Origin: Clarkia xantiana subsp. parviflora | Lineage: Eukaryota > Streptophyta > Magnoliopsida > Myrtales > Onagraceae | Direction of reading: 5' to 3' | Length of the DNA stretch: 64,000 bases | Assembly: GCA_036873135.1 (NCBI GenBank) | Contig: JAPTYO010000008.1 | Coordinates: 29,538,761 to 29,602,760, forward strand | Part shown: positions 32,131 to 43,414 of the stretch, piece by piece | Numbering within the stretch: position 1 is the first letter of the stretch | Layout of the letters: every line of letters starts with the position of its first letter | The notes under the pieces: model-generated | Databases searched by the model: none | What the model was told of the DNA's origin: nothing | Seen by the model: the letters and a program-made list of their open reading frames with translations, nothing else | Position numbers and translations under genes: made by a program

Positions 32131-33014
32131 CTGAGTAAGCGCAATGATCAGACAGAAGAAAGTGGTCTTGTCAGCATGGTAATTCCCCTCTTCAGGTAGG
32201 AAAGCGGGTAAGATATGAATGTAGCAATTCAGTCAACATGGGAATGAAATGTGAATCAAAGAGTTAGAGTGATACCGGTATTTAGCCAGTGAAATCGGGA
32301 CAAGCAAGTGAAGCGAACCGATGGTAAGAGCAGAAAGGTATTATAGTAAGGCATGGCTTGAAGGTTACATCTAGTATGAAGCTAAGAAGGAGCTGTGTAA
32401 ACATAAAGTCAGCATTCATTAGTCATCCAATTATATTCGACCGGCCCAATAATTAAAATTTTAAAGGTTGGGCCGAAATGTTTACTTGTGGTCCATGTAG
32501 GATTTTTAAAGTTCAAAAATAGTTAACTTAACCACCAAGTAACATTAATTATATAGTAATATATATATATATTTTTATATATTATTGTGAATCTATCCTA
32601 ATGTTCCCAATTATAGATATATTGTTACCTTAATTAAAATTTAAAAATTAAAATACGGTAAACAATATTTTTTAATATAGTGGCCGAAATTTTTTTCCCT
32701 TGATGCTAAAAAAATTTAAAATTTTACTTTGTAATTTATCTAGGGTTTTCGGCACAAACACCAAAATTGGGAACAAGCTGTCAAATTTTAAGATCAAATT
32801 TTAATAAGATCTACAATCCAATGTCTGATTTTGATAAATATTGCATTTTTCCTGAAGATCATAAACATCAATTTGAACAAGAACATGAAAATTTCGGGCT
32901 TATCATAAAACCCTTAAAAATTCGAAATTTTAAATCTTTTCACTTTAAAATTTCGGTAAAAAATTAAAAATTTCAAGAACACCAATTTATCAAAATCATG
33001 AATTCCTAACACAA

Positions 33015-33026
33015 GCTCTGATACCA
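33015..33026 (-). other. Initiator-tRNA-Met primer-binding site
   Basis: On the minus strand TGGTATCAGAGC lies one base after the end of the 5' LTR (...GTAACA). This is the standard PBS of plant copia elements and fixes the element's orientation. Confidence 0.92.
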
Positions 33027-33027
33027 C

Positions 33028-33630
33028 TGTTACATTACGGGGAGTAATCACTACGGATACTAAAACAAGGTACATGCCAGTAATTAGAATTACGCAGCGG
33101 AAGTTTCACACATACCTTTAGGATGATCCGTAGACCCAAGATCTTCTCTGGAGGGAGTTCGCGATCCTCCGGTCGGGACCCGTAGAGGTTCTTGTTAGAT
33201 AATCCCTATGTGGTGCAAGCTCCACAGCAAAGCCTCTGATCGATTCTTGGCACAGGGACAGATCTCTGGAGAGTTTGCTCGAAGGCAAGTTGGCACACCC
33301 TTGGTGAGGGATATGGGGTTCGGCCGAACTAGGTGTTTAAGGGGGAGGGTTTTTCTCTCTAAAACACTCTTGTGAGGGAATTGTGATTAACCCTAAAAAT
33401 CCCCTAACACCTCTTATTTATAGGAGGAGTAAAGTGGACAAAAGTCCACTTTACCCCACCTAGTAATTTCAGCCGGCCTATGTAATTGAGGAGGCCCGAT
33501 TTTGGGCCTCCCATGTCAATTGGGATTTGGGTCTAGCCCAATTACCCTAATGTGACATTTACCCAAGTTCATTAGGTAAACAATACATATTATGGGCTAC
33601 CAATTACGGGCCCATTACCATATTCTTACA
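33028..33630 (-). repeat. Copia LTR copy 3 (5' LTR)
   Basis: 603 bp, TGTTAC...CTTACA on the plus strand. It shares all blocks with copies 1 and 2 but is visibly diverged from copy 2, so the element is old. Confidence 0.88.
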
Positions 33631-34850
33631 AACACTTGGTGAAGGGGGGAGGGGTTTTCTCTCTAAAACACTCTAATGAAGGAATTGTGATTAACTCTAA
33701 AAATCCCCTAACACCATGTATTTATAGGAGGAGAAAAGTGGAAAAAAAGTCCACTTTGCCCACTCCTAATATTCGGCCGGCCACTATGCATAGGGAGGCC
33801 CAATTTTGGGCTTCTCGTCAATTGGGATTTTGGTCTGGCCCAATTACCCTAATGTGACATGTGCCTAATTTCATTAGATAAACTATACACATTATGGGCT
33901 ACCAATTATGGTGCCCATCACCATATGCTTACACTTTTATGGCGGCGTGTCTAACCGATTTTATTAGAACACAGTTACATACATGTGAGTCATCTTTTTC
34001 ATCCCTTAGGGAACACCTGATAGAGTTACTCAAACATTATGTTCTTGAACTGTGCTTCTTGAAGTGTGTTTTAATTGATTTGAATGCCTAGCCTGATTTA
34101 TCGTTCAAGGCGTTTGAAGAAAATCGTTTAACCGATTTAATCCTTTTTCGTTGCAAAACTAATCTCAGAGATTTTATCCCATCTCCGAACTGAGCATCTT
34201 GGGTTTTCACCCTATGCATCAGCTGATACTTTTACAAGGTCGTGGAAGCTTTTCAAGCATACCTCTAACCGATGTAAATGTTATCAATAAGTTATTCCCG
34301 AAGGGACGCAAACGAAAATCCAGCATTCAATCATTAAAATACTCTATTATTAAATTCGTACTTTGAAACGACACACGCGCTTATAAGCGCTATATTCCAA
34401 GGTTTAACCCTAAGGTCAAATCGTTTCGTTTCCAAATTTAATTCAATTTAATCCAATCGGTTTCGCACATGTTCATCATTACAGATTATCTCGTTTAATG
34501 GAGTACTAACAATTAAGAAAGACTAAATCTTTCAATCTAGCTACGCAATCGATGGGTTTATTCAGTTCAGTTGTCCTGACTGATATGACGGAGCATGTGT
34601 GTCGTTTCGTTTCATTCAGCCTCTTTTGCATGGCCGAAAAATTTGGTTCCATACCCGTGGGTTTGAATTTTCATTTCGGATCGTCCCCTTTTACCGGGCC
34701 GTTAAATAATAAGAAAATTGTGCTACAATCGAGCTACAATTACTTTATTCAGTAGCTCTGAATCTCGAAATAACCAAAACTTTAGTAACTGAAACGAACG
34801 ACGAACGATAAATGACAATGGTATGGTTCTTGATCTGAAAGCTGCATATT
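33631..34850 (-). mobile_element. Second, truncated copia copy: partial LTR plus internal region
   Basis: 33631-33933 is the right half of a fourth LTR (from CTTGGTGAAGG to GCTTACA). 33934-34850 matches 29195-30170 of the neighbouring copy in the same order: GGCGGCGTGTCT, then GAACTGAGCAT, GATGTAAA(T/C)GTTATCA. The segment between PPT and this point is deleted. No open reading frame is intact. Confidence 0.75.
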
Positions 34851-37800
34851 TGATCCATGCTTGCCGCGCATATAGTCGAGAACTTTGTGTCATGTTGATC
34901 ACTTATCTGAGTAGATTCACGATTGAATCACTTCATATACAGAACACGTAAGCATTTTAGATTGAATAAATAAATATTATGAGTAAATAGCTTTCAAGAA
35001 GATGTCATGAAGTAGACAAAACATATTAGATATCATGCAAATCTCTAACCATCCAAGAAAGTTTTCATTTCACCAGGAACAACTCCTTAGGATCGATCAT
35101 GCCAAAGCTGCAAAAGAAAATGTATTCAAAGCTAATTTAGTGACCCGTGAATAAGTCAATAAAAACAGAAGGGTAAATTATCCATGAAAACAACCTTGCA
35201 AGTTTACTATTAGTAAAAAGTTTTTCATCATAGGACAATGAAACTGCTAAATGAAGTCACGATAGTAAGTATGCTTACATTCTAAGAGCTGTAAGATAGA
35301 GACAAAGCAAGCAAATAACAAAGATGAGATGACACTGTTGAAATTATTGAAATACCTATGTATTGTGTTAGAAAGTTTCTTTGTCAAAACTGGTGCAAGC
35401 TCAGTCGGTCGTCCAGACCTCACTATCGGGGAACATATATGAGGCATTTGAAATTTGATAGCTGAATAAACAATAATCATATGTTAGCAACACAAATACA
35501 GTCTGAATCGTTACAACATATATCACAAACTATTAATGTAAGCAGCAACAACCTATCATGACCTCATAAGGTGAATCAACGGAAGGAGTCGTGACCTCCA
35601 TCTTTATGGCAAATATTAATGTATGAAAAAAGATAAATATATGCATTTACTTCAATAATTAAAAAATAAGAAAACATCTGGGATAATATGGTGCATTGTG
35701 GGGGGTTTCGAGAGAAATATATAATTACTAACCTAACTGAACTGACCAAGGAATAAGGGTCCCTCGTCAAACTTAGCTAGGGCTGTCTCAATTTTATTAA
35801 AAGCAGCCACTGTCAGTCAAGTGATAATGATTTCCACAATTAGTGTGTATTTTATTTCTATGATAGACCGTAGATATAAGGAGGGGGTTTTATTCTACAT
35901 ACCAGTGTATTCATCCCCGTCTACCTTGAAGGAGGAAGGAAACAACATATTTAATAAATGAGTCAACATTATTGAATAACTCTTCTCCAAACTCCTCTAA
36001 ATTATGATTATGTTGTTAGTTAACATGAAGAAGATTTCATTATATATCATCACCAAGGAATTAGGAAATAAGGAGTTTCCACATGACCGACTTACTTACA
36101 CCAAGAAATAGGGAAGGCCCCTCAAAATGATTAACGCAGAGAAAGAAAGAATTACCATTGCAGCATTAGAGCCCCAAATTGAAAAACGAAATTGGTCCCG
36201 ACCCCACCCTCATCACTGCATAATCTTCGACTATGTTCAGAGCATTTGAAGTTGCATATCTTGACACCATGATAATCCAAGCAAAGCAATGGCAATCATA
36301 AACTTAAAACATGTAAAAGTAATATGAGGACAGAAAAGCAATTTCAAATTAGGAAAAATCCTATTGTACAATCACAAAAACTGAAATTGAAAATTTTGAA
36401 CAGAAATACTACTTATGATGTTTGGTTTACAGATAGTGGAATAAGGCCATTGGATCAACAATGTACTAAAATATTGACAGAGATATTTTTTCTCAATTGA
36501 AAAAGATAAATCATATTAGCCCTGACACCAAACAATTTCAAAGAAAGAATGATTAGGAAGAAAATCTTATACATTAACAAATCTATATCCTTAATACTGT
36601 TAATTTCAAAGAAATAATCATTAATGAGCAGTATCCTAGATGAGCACCACATTGGTCTGGGATTAAGTTGAATCGTTCAAATCATAAGAAATGCAGAATT
36701 AGTAAGTGTATCTTTGCAAATAAACCATACATCCATCAGAACTGCATAATCATATCACAAACTTAAAACATATATTTCTAGTATGGTTGAAACATGTCTG
36801 TAATTTTAAAAACTGTAAAAAAAAAAAATAAATAGAAATAGATTAAAACAGATGAATAATTATTGATTTAGCACATATAAGAAACAACGTGACAGACATA
36901 ATCTAGAGTAAGATGAACTTACCAGCAATTTCATATGAAATCTGAATCAGAATTTGGAGGAAACCTTTAGACAGAATATATGGGCATCGTCAACCTGGTC
37001 AGCCCATTTGAAGATGACCAAAAATGAAAACTTTAGTTAATTGTAACTTTCTCAATTCACAATATCGTCTTAAATCTGAATTGTAACTCGAATTCAAATA
37101 TATTGATTTGAATATGGAACTTGATAGATGAGATAGATCCTTACACAAACACAAAATTGAACCCACATTATCAAGCCAGATAAATATGTACTAATCAACT
37201 GTACAAAATATGTATCAACATAATCTAATTGAGTATATGTTGAGTAAGATGGAGCTATACGATGTAGCATCACCTGGTGAATGTAAAGAAGTATACGAAC
37301 AACTTAAATTTGGTTGTTGGTTTGATCGAGAATTCTGATAGTAGAAAATTCGTAGTCTTTTAAGTTCTCGTTCAACAAACTAATGGTTGTTTTTTGACGA
37401 CTGAAATCATAACCTGCAAAAACCAATGATCAACACACATTTCATTACTTGAAAATTCTAAAATAAAACTTGATACATTATCAAAATGGAAGATGAAAAT
37501 GAGAAGATCTCAGAATGTGACAAACTACACAACATGGGAATTCATAAAAATCTCCAATTTATCACCTCAGGATGATACCCCGCGCACCTCATTCACCGTC
37601 AGTCATTCAAATCCTCTGTAGCCGCGATGAATTTGAGAAAGGAAGAGACGGAAGGTGCTTCGGTCCCTGGAAATTCAAATTGACGCTTGATCTCATGTCG
37701 GCGTGCAGGAATTGGACTGGTCCACTGATGCTTAACCGACATCTGCTAAATTGAATCACTTTCCCTCTTCTGCTAGTAGAATGTCAACCGGCAGCCACTC

Positions 37801-38058
37801 GCATCCTCTGATGTGGAATTGAACTCTTGCAGAGGAGAGAGGCTTCAGATCCAGAAGGCTACCGATACCGTAGATCAACTAATATGCTTCCGAAAAAAGA
37901 CGGCCCAGAATGCTGTAGAAGATGGCCCAGAATGCTGAAAAATTTGAGAACGTCTATCTGAGATGATGTGTCACGCTTAGAATTAGTTAAAATGATGACG
38001 TGGCATAATAAAAATGGTTCACTCTCTCACCTATTCCCTTATTATAAAGATAGATAGA
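34851..38058 (-). mobile_element. Helitron-like DNA (5' end at 38058), 3' end not found
   Basis: The right edge, read on the minus strand, starts TCTATCTATCTTTATAATAA with A/T at the junction. This is the same style as the 5' ends of Helitrons at 51740 and 55336. No CTAG-plus-hairpin 3' end is seen to the left. The interior is intron-like AT-rich DNA with exon-sized open stretches; a glutathione transferase fragment is recognised at 35739-35995. A GC-richer block at 37560-37960 may be a captured first exon. Confidence 0.45.
35739..35995 (-). pseudogene. Lambda-class glutathione transferase (GSTL) exon fragments
   Basis: Two blocks on the minus strand. About 35995-35915 reads FGEELFNNVDSFIKYVVSF. 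About 35814-35739 reads ETALAKFDEGPLFLGQFS, close to the conserved LxKFDDGPFFLGQFS stretch of plant lambda-class GSTs in the C-terminal helical domain. The blocks are in family order, separated by intron-like sequence. The rest of the gene (N-terminal thioredoxin fold with the active Cys) is not recognised here. It is probably a captured, non-functional copy. Confidence 0.6.
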
Positions 38059-39195
38059 TGTTTTCTTAAACATATTGATGTCGTTTATTCTTTGTAGTAT
38101 TTTAATTGACAAGAGTTTTTTCGTTCAATATTCTTTGTGTTAGAAATTGCTATAGTGAAGATAAAAGAACAACGGAAAACACTCAACAGTGAATTATCAC
38201 ACATGAACGGCTTATATTGAGGTAATGTATCAGCTTTGAAACTTTAGGTGACTGATATACTATCATTATGCCTACTAACTATCTTCAGTTTGCTTCTTTT
38301 TTCCTATAAAATTTTCTAAGACTTTTAAGCTCGCCTTTCTGTACCTACTGGAATTTGAAAATTAACGAGTCACTTTAAAAACTATTAAATTAATCATAAG
38401 AGTTACCTGTTTTTTCGAATTTTTTAATGACATAAAAAAAAATCTTTAAATCGTCTTCTTCTCAATATTTTTCAAAGTTGGTACCATCGCGTGTAGTGGC
38501 ACTAAATTTGAGCATCGACAAAAAATCATATTAAATATGACAATTTTTTTTTTAGTTTTTTTTTCCAGATGCCTTTATACATCATTAAATTGACCGAAAT
38601 AGCATAACGCCTCAGAATTGTAATATTAAAGCTTGATTTATACAGTAAAGTCTGAAGTATTAATATAGTCAACAATATTGATAAACTCATTAACTTTGAA
38701 ATTATCTATTTTTTTATGTTTTTTATATTTATTTTATATATTATATTACAGTAATTATTCGAGCAAATTTTAATAAGTAAAATACATATAGATTGTATTT
38801 TTTTTAGTAGGATAGATATAATAATTATATACAGAAGATACTATTCTTATTTTATTTATATGTAGATATTTAAGAAATAATAATTCATCATGATATTATT
38901 TGAATTTTTTTAAATAGATTTTATTTTTTTAATCTACATTTAAATAAGTTAAATATCTATAAATTTAATAAGAGTGAAAATTAATTATATATATATATAT
39001 ATATATTAAATTTCAATCTTGAGACACAAAAAATTTCTAAAATAATGGTATTAATATTTTTTTTATAATTAGTTTATGATTTTTCCCGCACAACTCTCCA
39101 CATAAAAAACAATTAAAAAATTCTATTTAAAAAATTATACAATTCACGATGTTTTTGACATCACCGCCTAAAAGAAACACACAGTCATCACTTGC
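38059..39195. other. AT-rich, no gene seen
   Basis: Long A/T runs and short TA repeats (38980-39007) with no coding frame. The copia element at 39201 was inserted at its right edge. Confidence 0.6.
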
Positions 39196-39200
39196 ATAAA

Positions 39201-39394
39201 TATAGGAATGTATATTCCATACATTCCATACTTGACACATTTATGCATACTAGTCTAGCTTACTTACACTCTAAGTTAGTTAGTTAGTTAGTTAGATGCT
39301 CTCTTCTCCTATATATACCTTGATCTACCAATTGTACAAACTGATTTTGGTTGTTAATACATTTGATATTCATCCAAGATCCTCTCTGTTCATA
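39201..39394 (+). repeat. 5' LTR of the TA...TA copia element
   Basis: Contains five GTTA units (39278-39298) and TATATATACC near 39310, a possible TATA box. The 3' LTR has one GTTA unit fewer and lacks 4 bp near its end. Confidence 0.9.
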
Positions 39395-39406
39395 TGGTAT
39401 CAGAGC
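39395..39406 (+). other. Initiator-tRNA-Met primer-binding site
   Basis: TGGTATCAGAGC directly follows the LTR end ...TTCATA. The immediate abutment supports the unusual TA terminus. A leader without ORFs of interest runs to the gag ATG at 39954. Confidence 0.92.
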
Positions 39407-39953
39407 AAACGGTATTTTCTTGCTAGTCACGCAACCTCCATTTCTGGTGGATTTCGAGCTTCATTTCCAGGATCTCAGCTCGATTTCGTGTCTTCAATCA
39501 TCAATACGTTGGATTTCGACTCTTTGTAAGTCTTCTAAATCATCAATTGAGTTGTGTTTCAGCTCAATTGAATCTGCATTTGGATCATATCAGCTTAGAT
39601 CAGTCAGTTCTTGCTTTCCAAGCGAAGTTCTTCGTCGTTTGCTTCGTCTCCAAGCTTCGTCTGATTAGGTGATTGATTAGCTGGCTTTCTTGATTACGAT
39701 CATTGATTTCGTGATCTTGATCCATTTGCGACTGTTTCTGGATTGGATTGATGCCTAGATTCATTCTGGATAGTTGCGTGATCTTGTTTCTGTTACACAT
39801 ACCTGGTGTTCTTGCTAGTATCACTTGGTGTTGAAGATTCATCAATTTCTGGGATTTCCGTTGGGTTTCTGCTGTTGTGGCTGTTAGTTTGTTGAAGTTT
39901 CTTGTTCTTTACGTCAAATTCGGTTGAGTTTCTGGAGATTTGGTCATTGAAAC

Positions 39954-41960
39954 ATGGCTAATTACTCGATTGAAGATCCACTATCCTTGCATCCCTCGGA
40001 CACCACTGGATTGTTGCTGATTCCTTTTCAGCTTCAAGGATCAAGCAATTATCATGCATGGAGCACAGCAATCAAGGAGGGACTGCTTGTAAAGAACAAG
40101 ATTGGGTTTATAGATGGTACATGTTCACGTCTGAGTGTGCCTGTGGCTCAGCATGTGAGATGGGACAGAGCTAATGCTTTGGTCAAGGCTTGGTTAAGGA
40201 ATACCGTTGCTAAGGAGTTGGTGAATGGATTGGTTTACAACACCACTGCATTGTCTATATGGCTTGATCTCAAAGAAATGTTTGAGAAGATTGATGGGAC
40301 ACAAATCTTCCAGCTCACAAGGGAAATTTATCAATGCTCACAAGGTGCTCAATCAATCACTGAATACTTTGGGAGGATGAAACAGCTTTGGGATGCATTG
40401 GGTTCCATTGATGACCTAAGGCTTGAATGTTCAGCTGATAGCAAGTTGATCAATGAGCATAAGGAGAAACAGAAGTTGATTGCTTTTCTCTTAGGCTTGA
40501 ATGAATCATTTGCTCATATTAGAAGTAGTCTCTTGATGAGACAACCATTACCTTCATTAAGTGTGGCTTTTTCTGTGTTGCTACAAGAGGAAAGTCAACG
40601 TGCCATCTCTGGTTCTATAGGGGATTTAGGGGAGGCCACAGCCCTATACTCTCAAAGGAACTTCATCAATTCAAGAGGTGGTGGAGGATATAACTCAGGT
40701 AGCAATGGTTTTAACAATGTTGCTTCTTTCCCAAGGAATTACAATGGCAATGGCTCCTCTTCTAATGGGGCTATCCAGGGATCCTATTCAGGTGGTTCCA
40801 ATGGCAAGGGAGGCAAAGTTGATAAGTCCACTTGGTTTTGCTCATTTTGTGGTAAGAAGGGACATAAGTTGGATACTTGTTGGAAAAAGCACACACACCT
40901 TGCACCCTCCTCAGCCTTGAAAAGACCTTGGAATGCAACCAATGTGAGCTTGGATGATGAGAATCCTTCCTCTGTTTTGGTGGAACATGTGGCTACAGGG
41001 GACAAAAGAATCTTTCATGGAACAAAGGAGCAAAGGATTCTTCACACTGGCTTTGATGGAAGGGTCCAGCACATTGCCATTCAAGATGAATTTGATCCCC
41101 TTTCATTTCAAGAGGATGAGCCTATTCGTGTGAACATGGCAGGTATATCCTCCACATCTAGTTCATCTATGATTTGGATTGTAGACTCAGGTGCTACTAA
41201 CCATATCACTCACCATTTGAGCTGGTTGCACAACATAAGGAAGGCTGATTCCCCTCATCAATTTGTTCACTTACCAAATGGCAATAAGTGCAAGGTCACT
41301 CATATTGGAAGCTGCTCCTTTTCCTCTGATAAGTGCAAGGTCACTCATATTGGAGCTGAGTCTTGCATCCTCATGGGTTACTCCACTTCTCAAAAAGGTT
41401 ATCTTGTGATGAAGATTTCCAATTCAGCTTTTCAAGTTTCAAGGGATGTTGTTTTTCATGAGCATATCTTTCCTTTTGGCATGTCTAAGGCAGAGTTGAG
41501 ATCTCTGTTGCCTACTTGCTTGGAGTCCAAGTTATTAGTTGAGGAGTCCTCTTCTAGATCACCAATGGTTTCTCCTCAGCCCCCCATGGTTGAGGATGCT
41601 CCTCCTCAGCCCCCCATAATTGATAATGTTCCTTTGGTTCCTTTGGTTGAACCTCCACATGTACCCACCTTAAGAAGGAGTGCAAGGATTGCTCAATTGA
41701 GAAAGGACTCTTCTTCAAATTTTGCTTTTGGAATGGAGAAATACATTGCCTATGATCATCTTAATCCTACCTTCAATTGCTTCTTGGCTTCTATTGACAA
41801 GATCAAGGAGCCTTCTACATATAAGCAAGCCATCAAAGACTCAAATTGGGTGATTGCTATGAAGGAGGAGATCAAGGCTTTACAAGATAACAACACATGG
41901 AAGATTATGGAGCTGCCCATGGGAAGTCTTCTATTGGTTGCAAATGGGTGTTTAGGGTGA
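39954..41960 (+). CDS. Copia gag-protease with integrase deleted and RT start
   Basis: 668 codons. Residues 1-230 form a copia gag domain (LQGSSNYHAWSTAIKEGL near 28). The CCHC knuckle CSFCGKKGHKLDTC is at 296-309 and the protease site VDSGATNHIT begins near residue 410 (Asp411). Soon after, the sequence jumps from HLPNGNKCKVTHIG to a 45-bp direct duplication. It then passes to ESCILMGYSTSQKGYLV, which normally lies after integrase. About 250-300 residues holding the HHCC zinc finger and DDE core are absent. The frame then enters the Pro-rich linker and RT start and is lost near 41925 by what looks like a one-base deletion, ending at 41960. Confidence 0.88.
   Translation: MANYSIEDPLSLHPSDTTGLLLIPFQLQGSSNYHAWSTAIKEGLLVKNKIGFIDGTCSRLSVPVAQHVRWDRANALVKAWLRNTVAKELVNGLVYNTTALSIWLDLKEMFEKIDGTQIFQLTREIYQCSQGAQSITEYFGRMKQLWDALGSIDDLRLECSADSKLINEHKEKQKLIAFLLGLNESFAHIRSSLLMRQPLPSLSVAFSVLLQEESQRAISGSIGDLGEATALYSQRNFINSRGGGGYNSGSNGFNNVASFPRNYNGNGSSSNGAIQGSYSGGSNGKGGKVDKSTWFCSFCGKKGHKLDTCWKKHTHLAPSSALKRPWNATNVSLDDENPSSVLVEHVATGDKRIFHGTKEQRILHTGFDGRVQHIAIQDEFDPLSFQEDEPIRVNMAGISSTSSSSMIWIVDSGATNHITHHLSWLHNIRKADSPHQFVHLPNGNKCKVTHIGSCSFSSDKCKVTHIGAESCILMGYSTSQKGYLVMKISNSAFQVSRDVVFHEHIFPFGMSKAELRSLLPTCLESKLLVEESSSRSPMVSPQPPMVEDAPPQPPIIDNVPLVPLVEPPHVPTLRRSARIAQLRKDSSSNFAFGMEKYIAYDHLNPTFNCFLASIDKIKEPSTYKQAIKDSNWVIAMKEEIKALQDNNTWKIMELPMGSLLLVANGCLG
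41284..41354 (+). repeat. 45-bp direct duplication at the integrase deletion
   Basis: ATAAGTGCAAGGTCACTCAT plus TTGGA occurs at 41284 and again at 41329 (26 bp each, period 45 bp). The second copy sits at the junction to post-integrase sequence. This fits template switching during reverse transcription and keeps the frame open. Confidence 0.8.
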
Positions 41961-43414
41961 AGTACAACTCTGATGGTTCCATTGAAAGGTATAAAGCTAG
42001 GCTTGTTGCCAAAGGCTTTACCCAAATAGAAGGGACTGATTTTAATGAGACATTTTCTCCTGTGGTGAAGATGACAACTGTGAGAATTGTTTTGGCTATG
42101 GCAGCCTCTTATTCTTGGGGACTCTTTCACATGGATGTCAACAATGCTTTTCTTCAAGGTGACTTGCATGAAGAGGTTTACATGGACATTCCTCAAGGCT
42201 TTGATTCTCCTATGATCACTCCTGGTGCTTCTAAGCGTGTATGCAAGCTTTTGAAGTCACTTTATGGGTTAAAGCAAGCATCTAGACAATGGAACATCAA
42301 GCTCACCAACACCCTATTGAAGAATGGCTATTCTCAAAGTGCCTCGGATCATTCCTTGTTCACCAAGGCAAATGGTGAAGACAGGGTGTATCTTCTCATT
42401 TATGTGGATGATTTGCTCATCACAGGCTCAAGTACTTCTATGATTGATCACTTGAAGTCCATTCTGAAATCTCATTTTAAGCTCAAGGATTTGGGTAACT
42501 TGAGGTATTTCTTGGGTTTGGAAATTGCAAGGTCTAAAGAAGGTTTGGTCATCAACCAAAGGAAGTATGCCCTTGAGCTTATTGAGGAGGCTGGTTTGGG
42601 AGCTGCTAGACCCTGTGAGACTCCTATGGAATTCAATCTCAAGCTCACAACTTGTGCATATGATGAAGCAACCAACACCTCCTCAGATGATTTGCCTCTT
42701 GATGATGTGTCTTCCTATAGAAGATTGGTGGGCAAGTTATTGTATTTGACAATGACTAGGCCATATATTAGCTTTGCAGTTCAAAGGCTAAGTCAGTTTG
42801 TTGACAAGCCTAAGAAGTCCCATCATGATGCAGCTATAAGGGTGATCAAGTACATCAAAGGTACTCCTGGCCAAAGACTTCTCTACCCAACCAACATTGC
42901 ACTTGACTTGAGTCTTTATTGTGATTCAGATTTGGCAGCTTGTCCATTCAGTAGGAAGTCCATTAGTGCATATTGTGTAAAGCTTGGTGGAGCTATGGTA
43001 GGGTGGAAAGTGAAGAAACAAGACACGGTTTCCCTTTCAAGTGCAGAAGCAGAATACAGATGCTTGAGGGCAGCCATTCAAGAGGCTCTTTGGGTTGCTA
43101 GGCTTCTAAAGGAGCTTGCGGTGCATGTCACTTTGCCCATTCCTATATTCACTGATAGTGAATCTGCAGTGAAGATAGCCAAAAACTCAATGTTTCATAA
43201 ACGTACCAAGCATATTGAATTGGATTGCCATTTCACTAGGCACCACATTCAATCAGGGCAAATTGCACCAACACATGTTGCTTCTAGAAATCAGCTGGCA
43301 GATTTATTAACAAAAGCTCTACTCAAGAAGCAGCACATTGCCTTGCTTAGGCTCTATGGTATCAAAGATGTTTTTCATGAAAAGACAAGAGAAGAAAAGG
43401 ATGGGAGCATATAG
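41897..43414 (+). CDS. Copia reverse transcriptase-RNase H
   Basis: A 505-codon frame overlapping the first ORF in another frame. The true protein start would be upstream in the gag-pol frame; the ATG at 41897 only opens the frame. RT blocks are CKWVFRVKYN, KARLVAKGFTQ, DVNNAFLQGDL and YVDD at residues 169-172. RNase H follows (YCDSDLA, SSAEAEY, DSESA, HIELDCHF) and the typical ADLLTKAL end. All catalytic blocks are present. Without integrase the element could move only with help in trans. Confidence 0.9.
   Translation: MEDYGAAHGKSSIGCKWVFRVKYNSDGSIERYKARLVAKGFTQIEGTDFNETFSPVVKMTTVRIVLAMAASYSWGLFHMDVNNAFLQGDLHEEVYMDIPQGFDSPMITPGASKRVCKLLKSLYGLKQASRQWNIKLTNTLLKNGYSQSASDHSLFTKANGEDRVYLLIYVDDLLITGSSTSMIDHLKSILKSHFKLKDLGNLRYFLGLEIARSKEGLVINQRKYALELIEEAGLGAARPCETPMEFNLKLTTCAYDEATNTSSDDLPLDDVSSYRRLVGKLLYLTMTRPYISFAVQRLSQFVDKPKKSHHDAAIRVIKYIKGTPGQRLLYPTNIALDLSLYCDSDLAACPFSRKSISAYCVKLGGAMVGWKVKKQDTVSLSSAEAEYRCLRAAIQEALWVARLLKELAVHVTLPIPIFTDSESAVKIAKNSMFHKRTKHIELDCHFTRHHIQSGQIAPTHVASRNQLADLLTKALLKKQHIALLRLYGIKDVFHEKTREEKDGSI

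Larger units (their letters stand above)
26266..33630 (-). mobile_element. Degenerate Ty1/copia retrotransposon with both LTRs
   Basis: 3' LTR 26266-26830, 5' LTR 33028-33630, minus strand. The methionine-initiator PBS is next to the 5' LTR and a purine-rich tract next to the 3' LTR. Internal sequence 26831-33027 holds gag (30850-30332) and scattered pol remnants ending at 27965. The flanks (GTATT left, AACAC right) do not match, so one side has been rearranged. Large stretches (28430-29300, 29650-30330) show only decayed fragments in all frames. Confidence 0.85.

Noticed and set aside
32767..32967. 66-codon plus-strand ORF in the copia leader
   Set aside because: AT-rich, antisense to the element, low complexity and next to the PBS; no support as a gene.
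37560..37960. GC-richer block as a gene
   Set aside because: Short open frames on both strands, no start-to-stop structure or domain that I recognise; kept only as a possible captured exon within the Helitron-like region.
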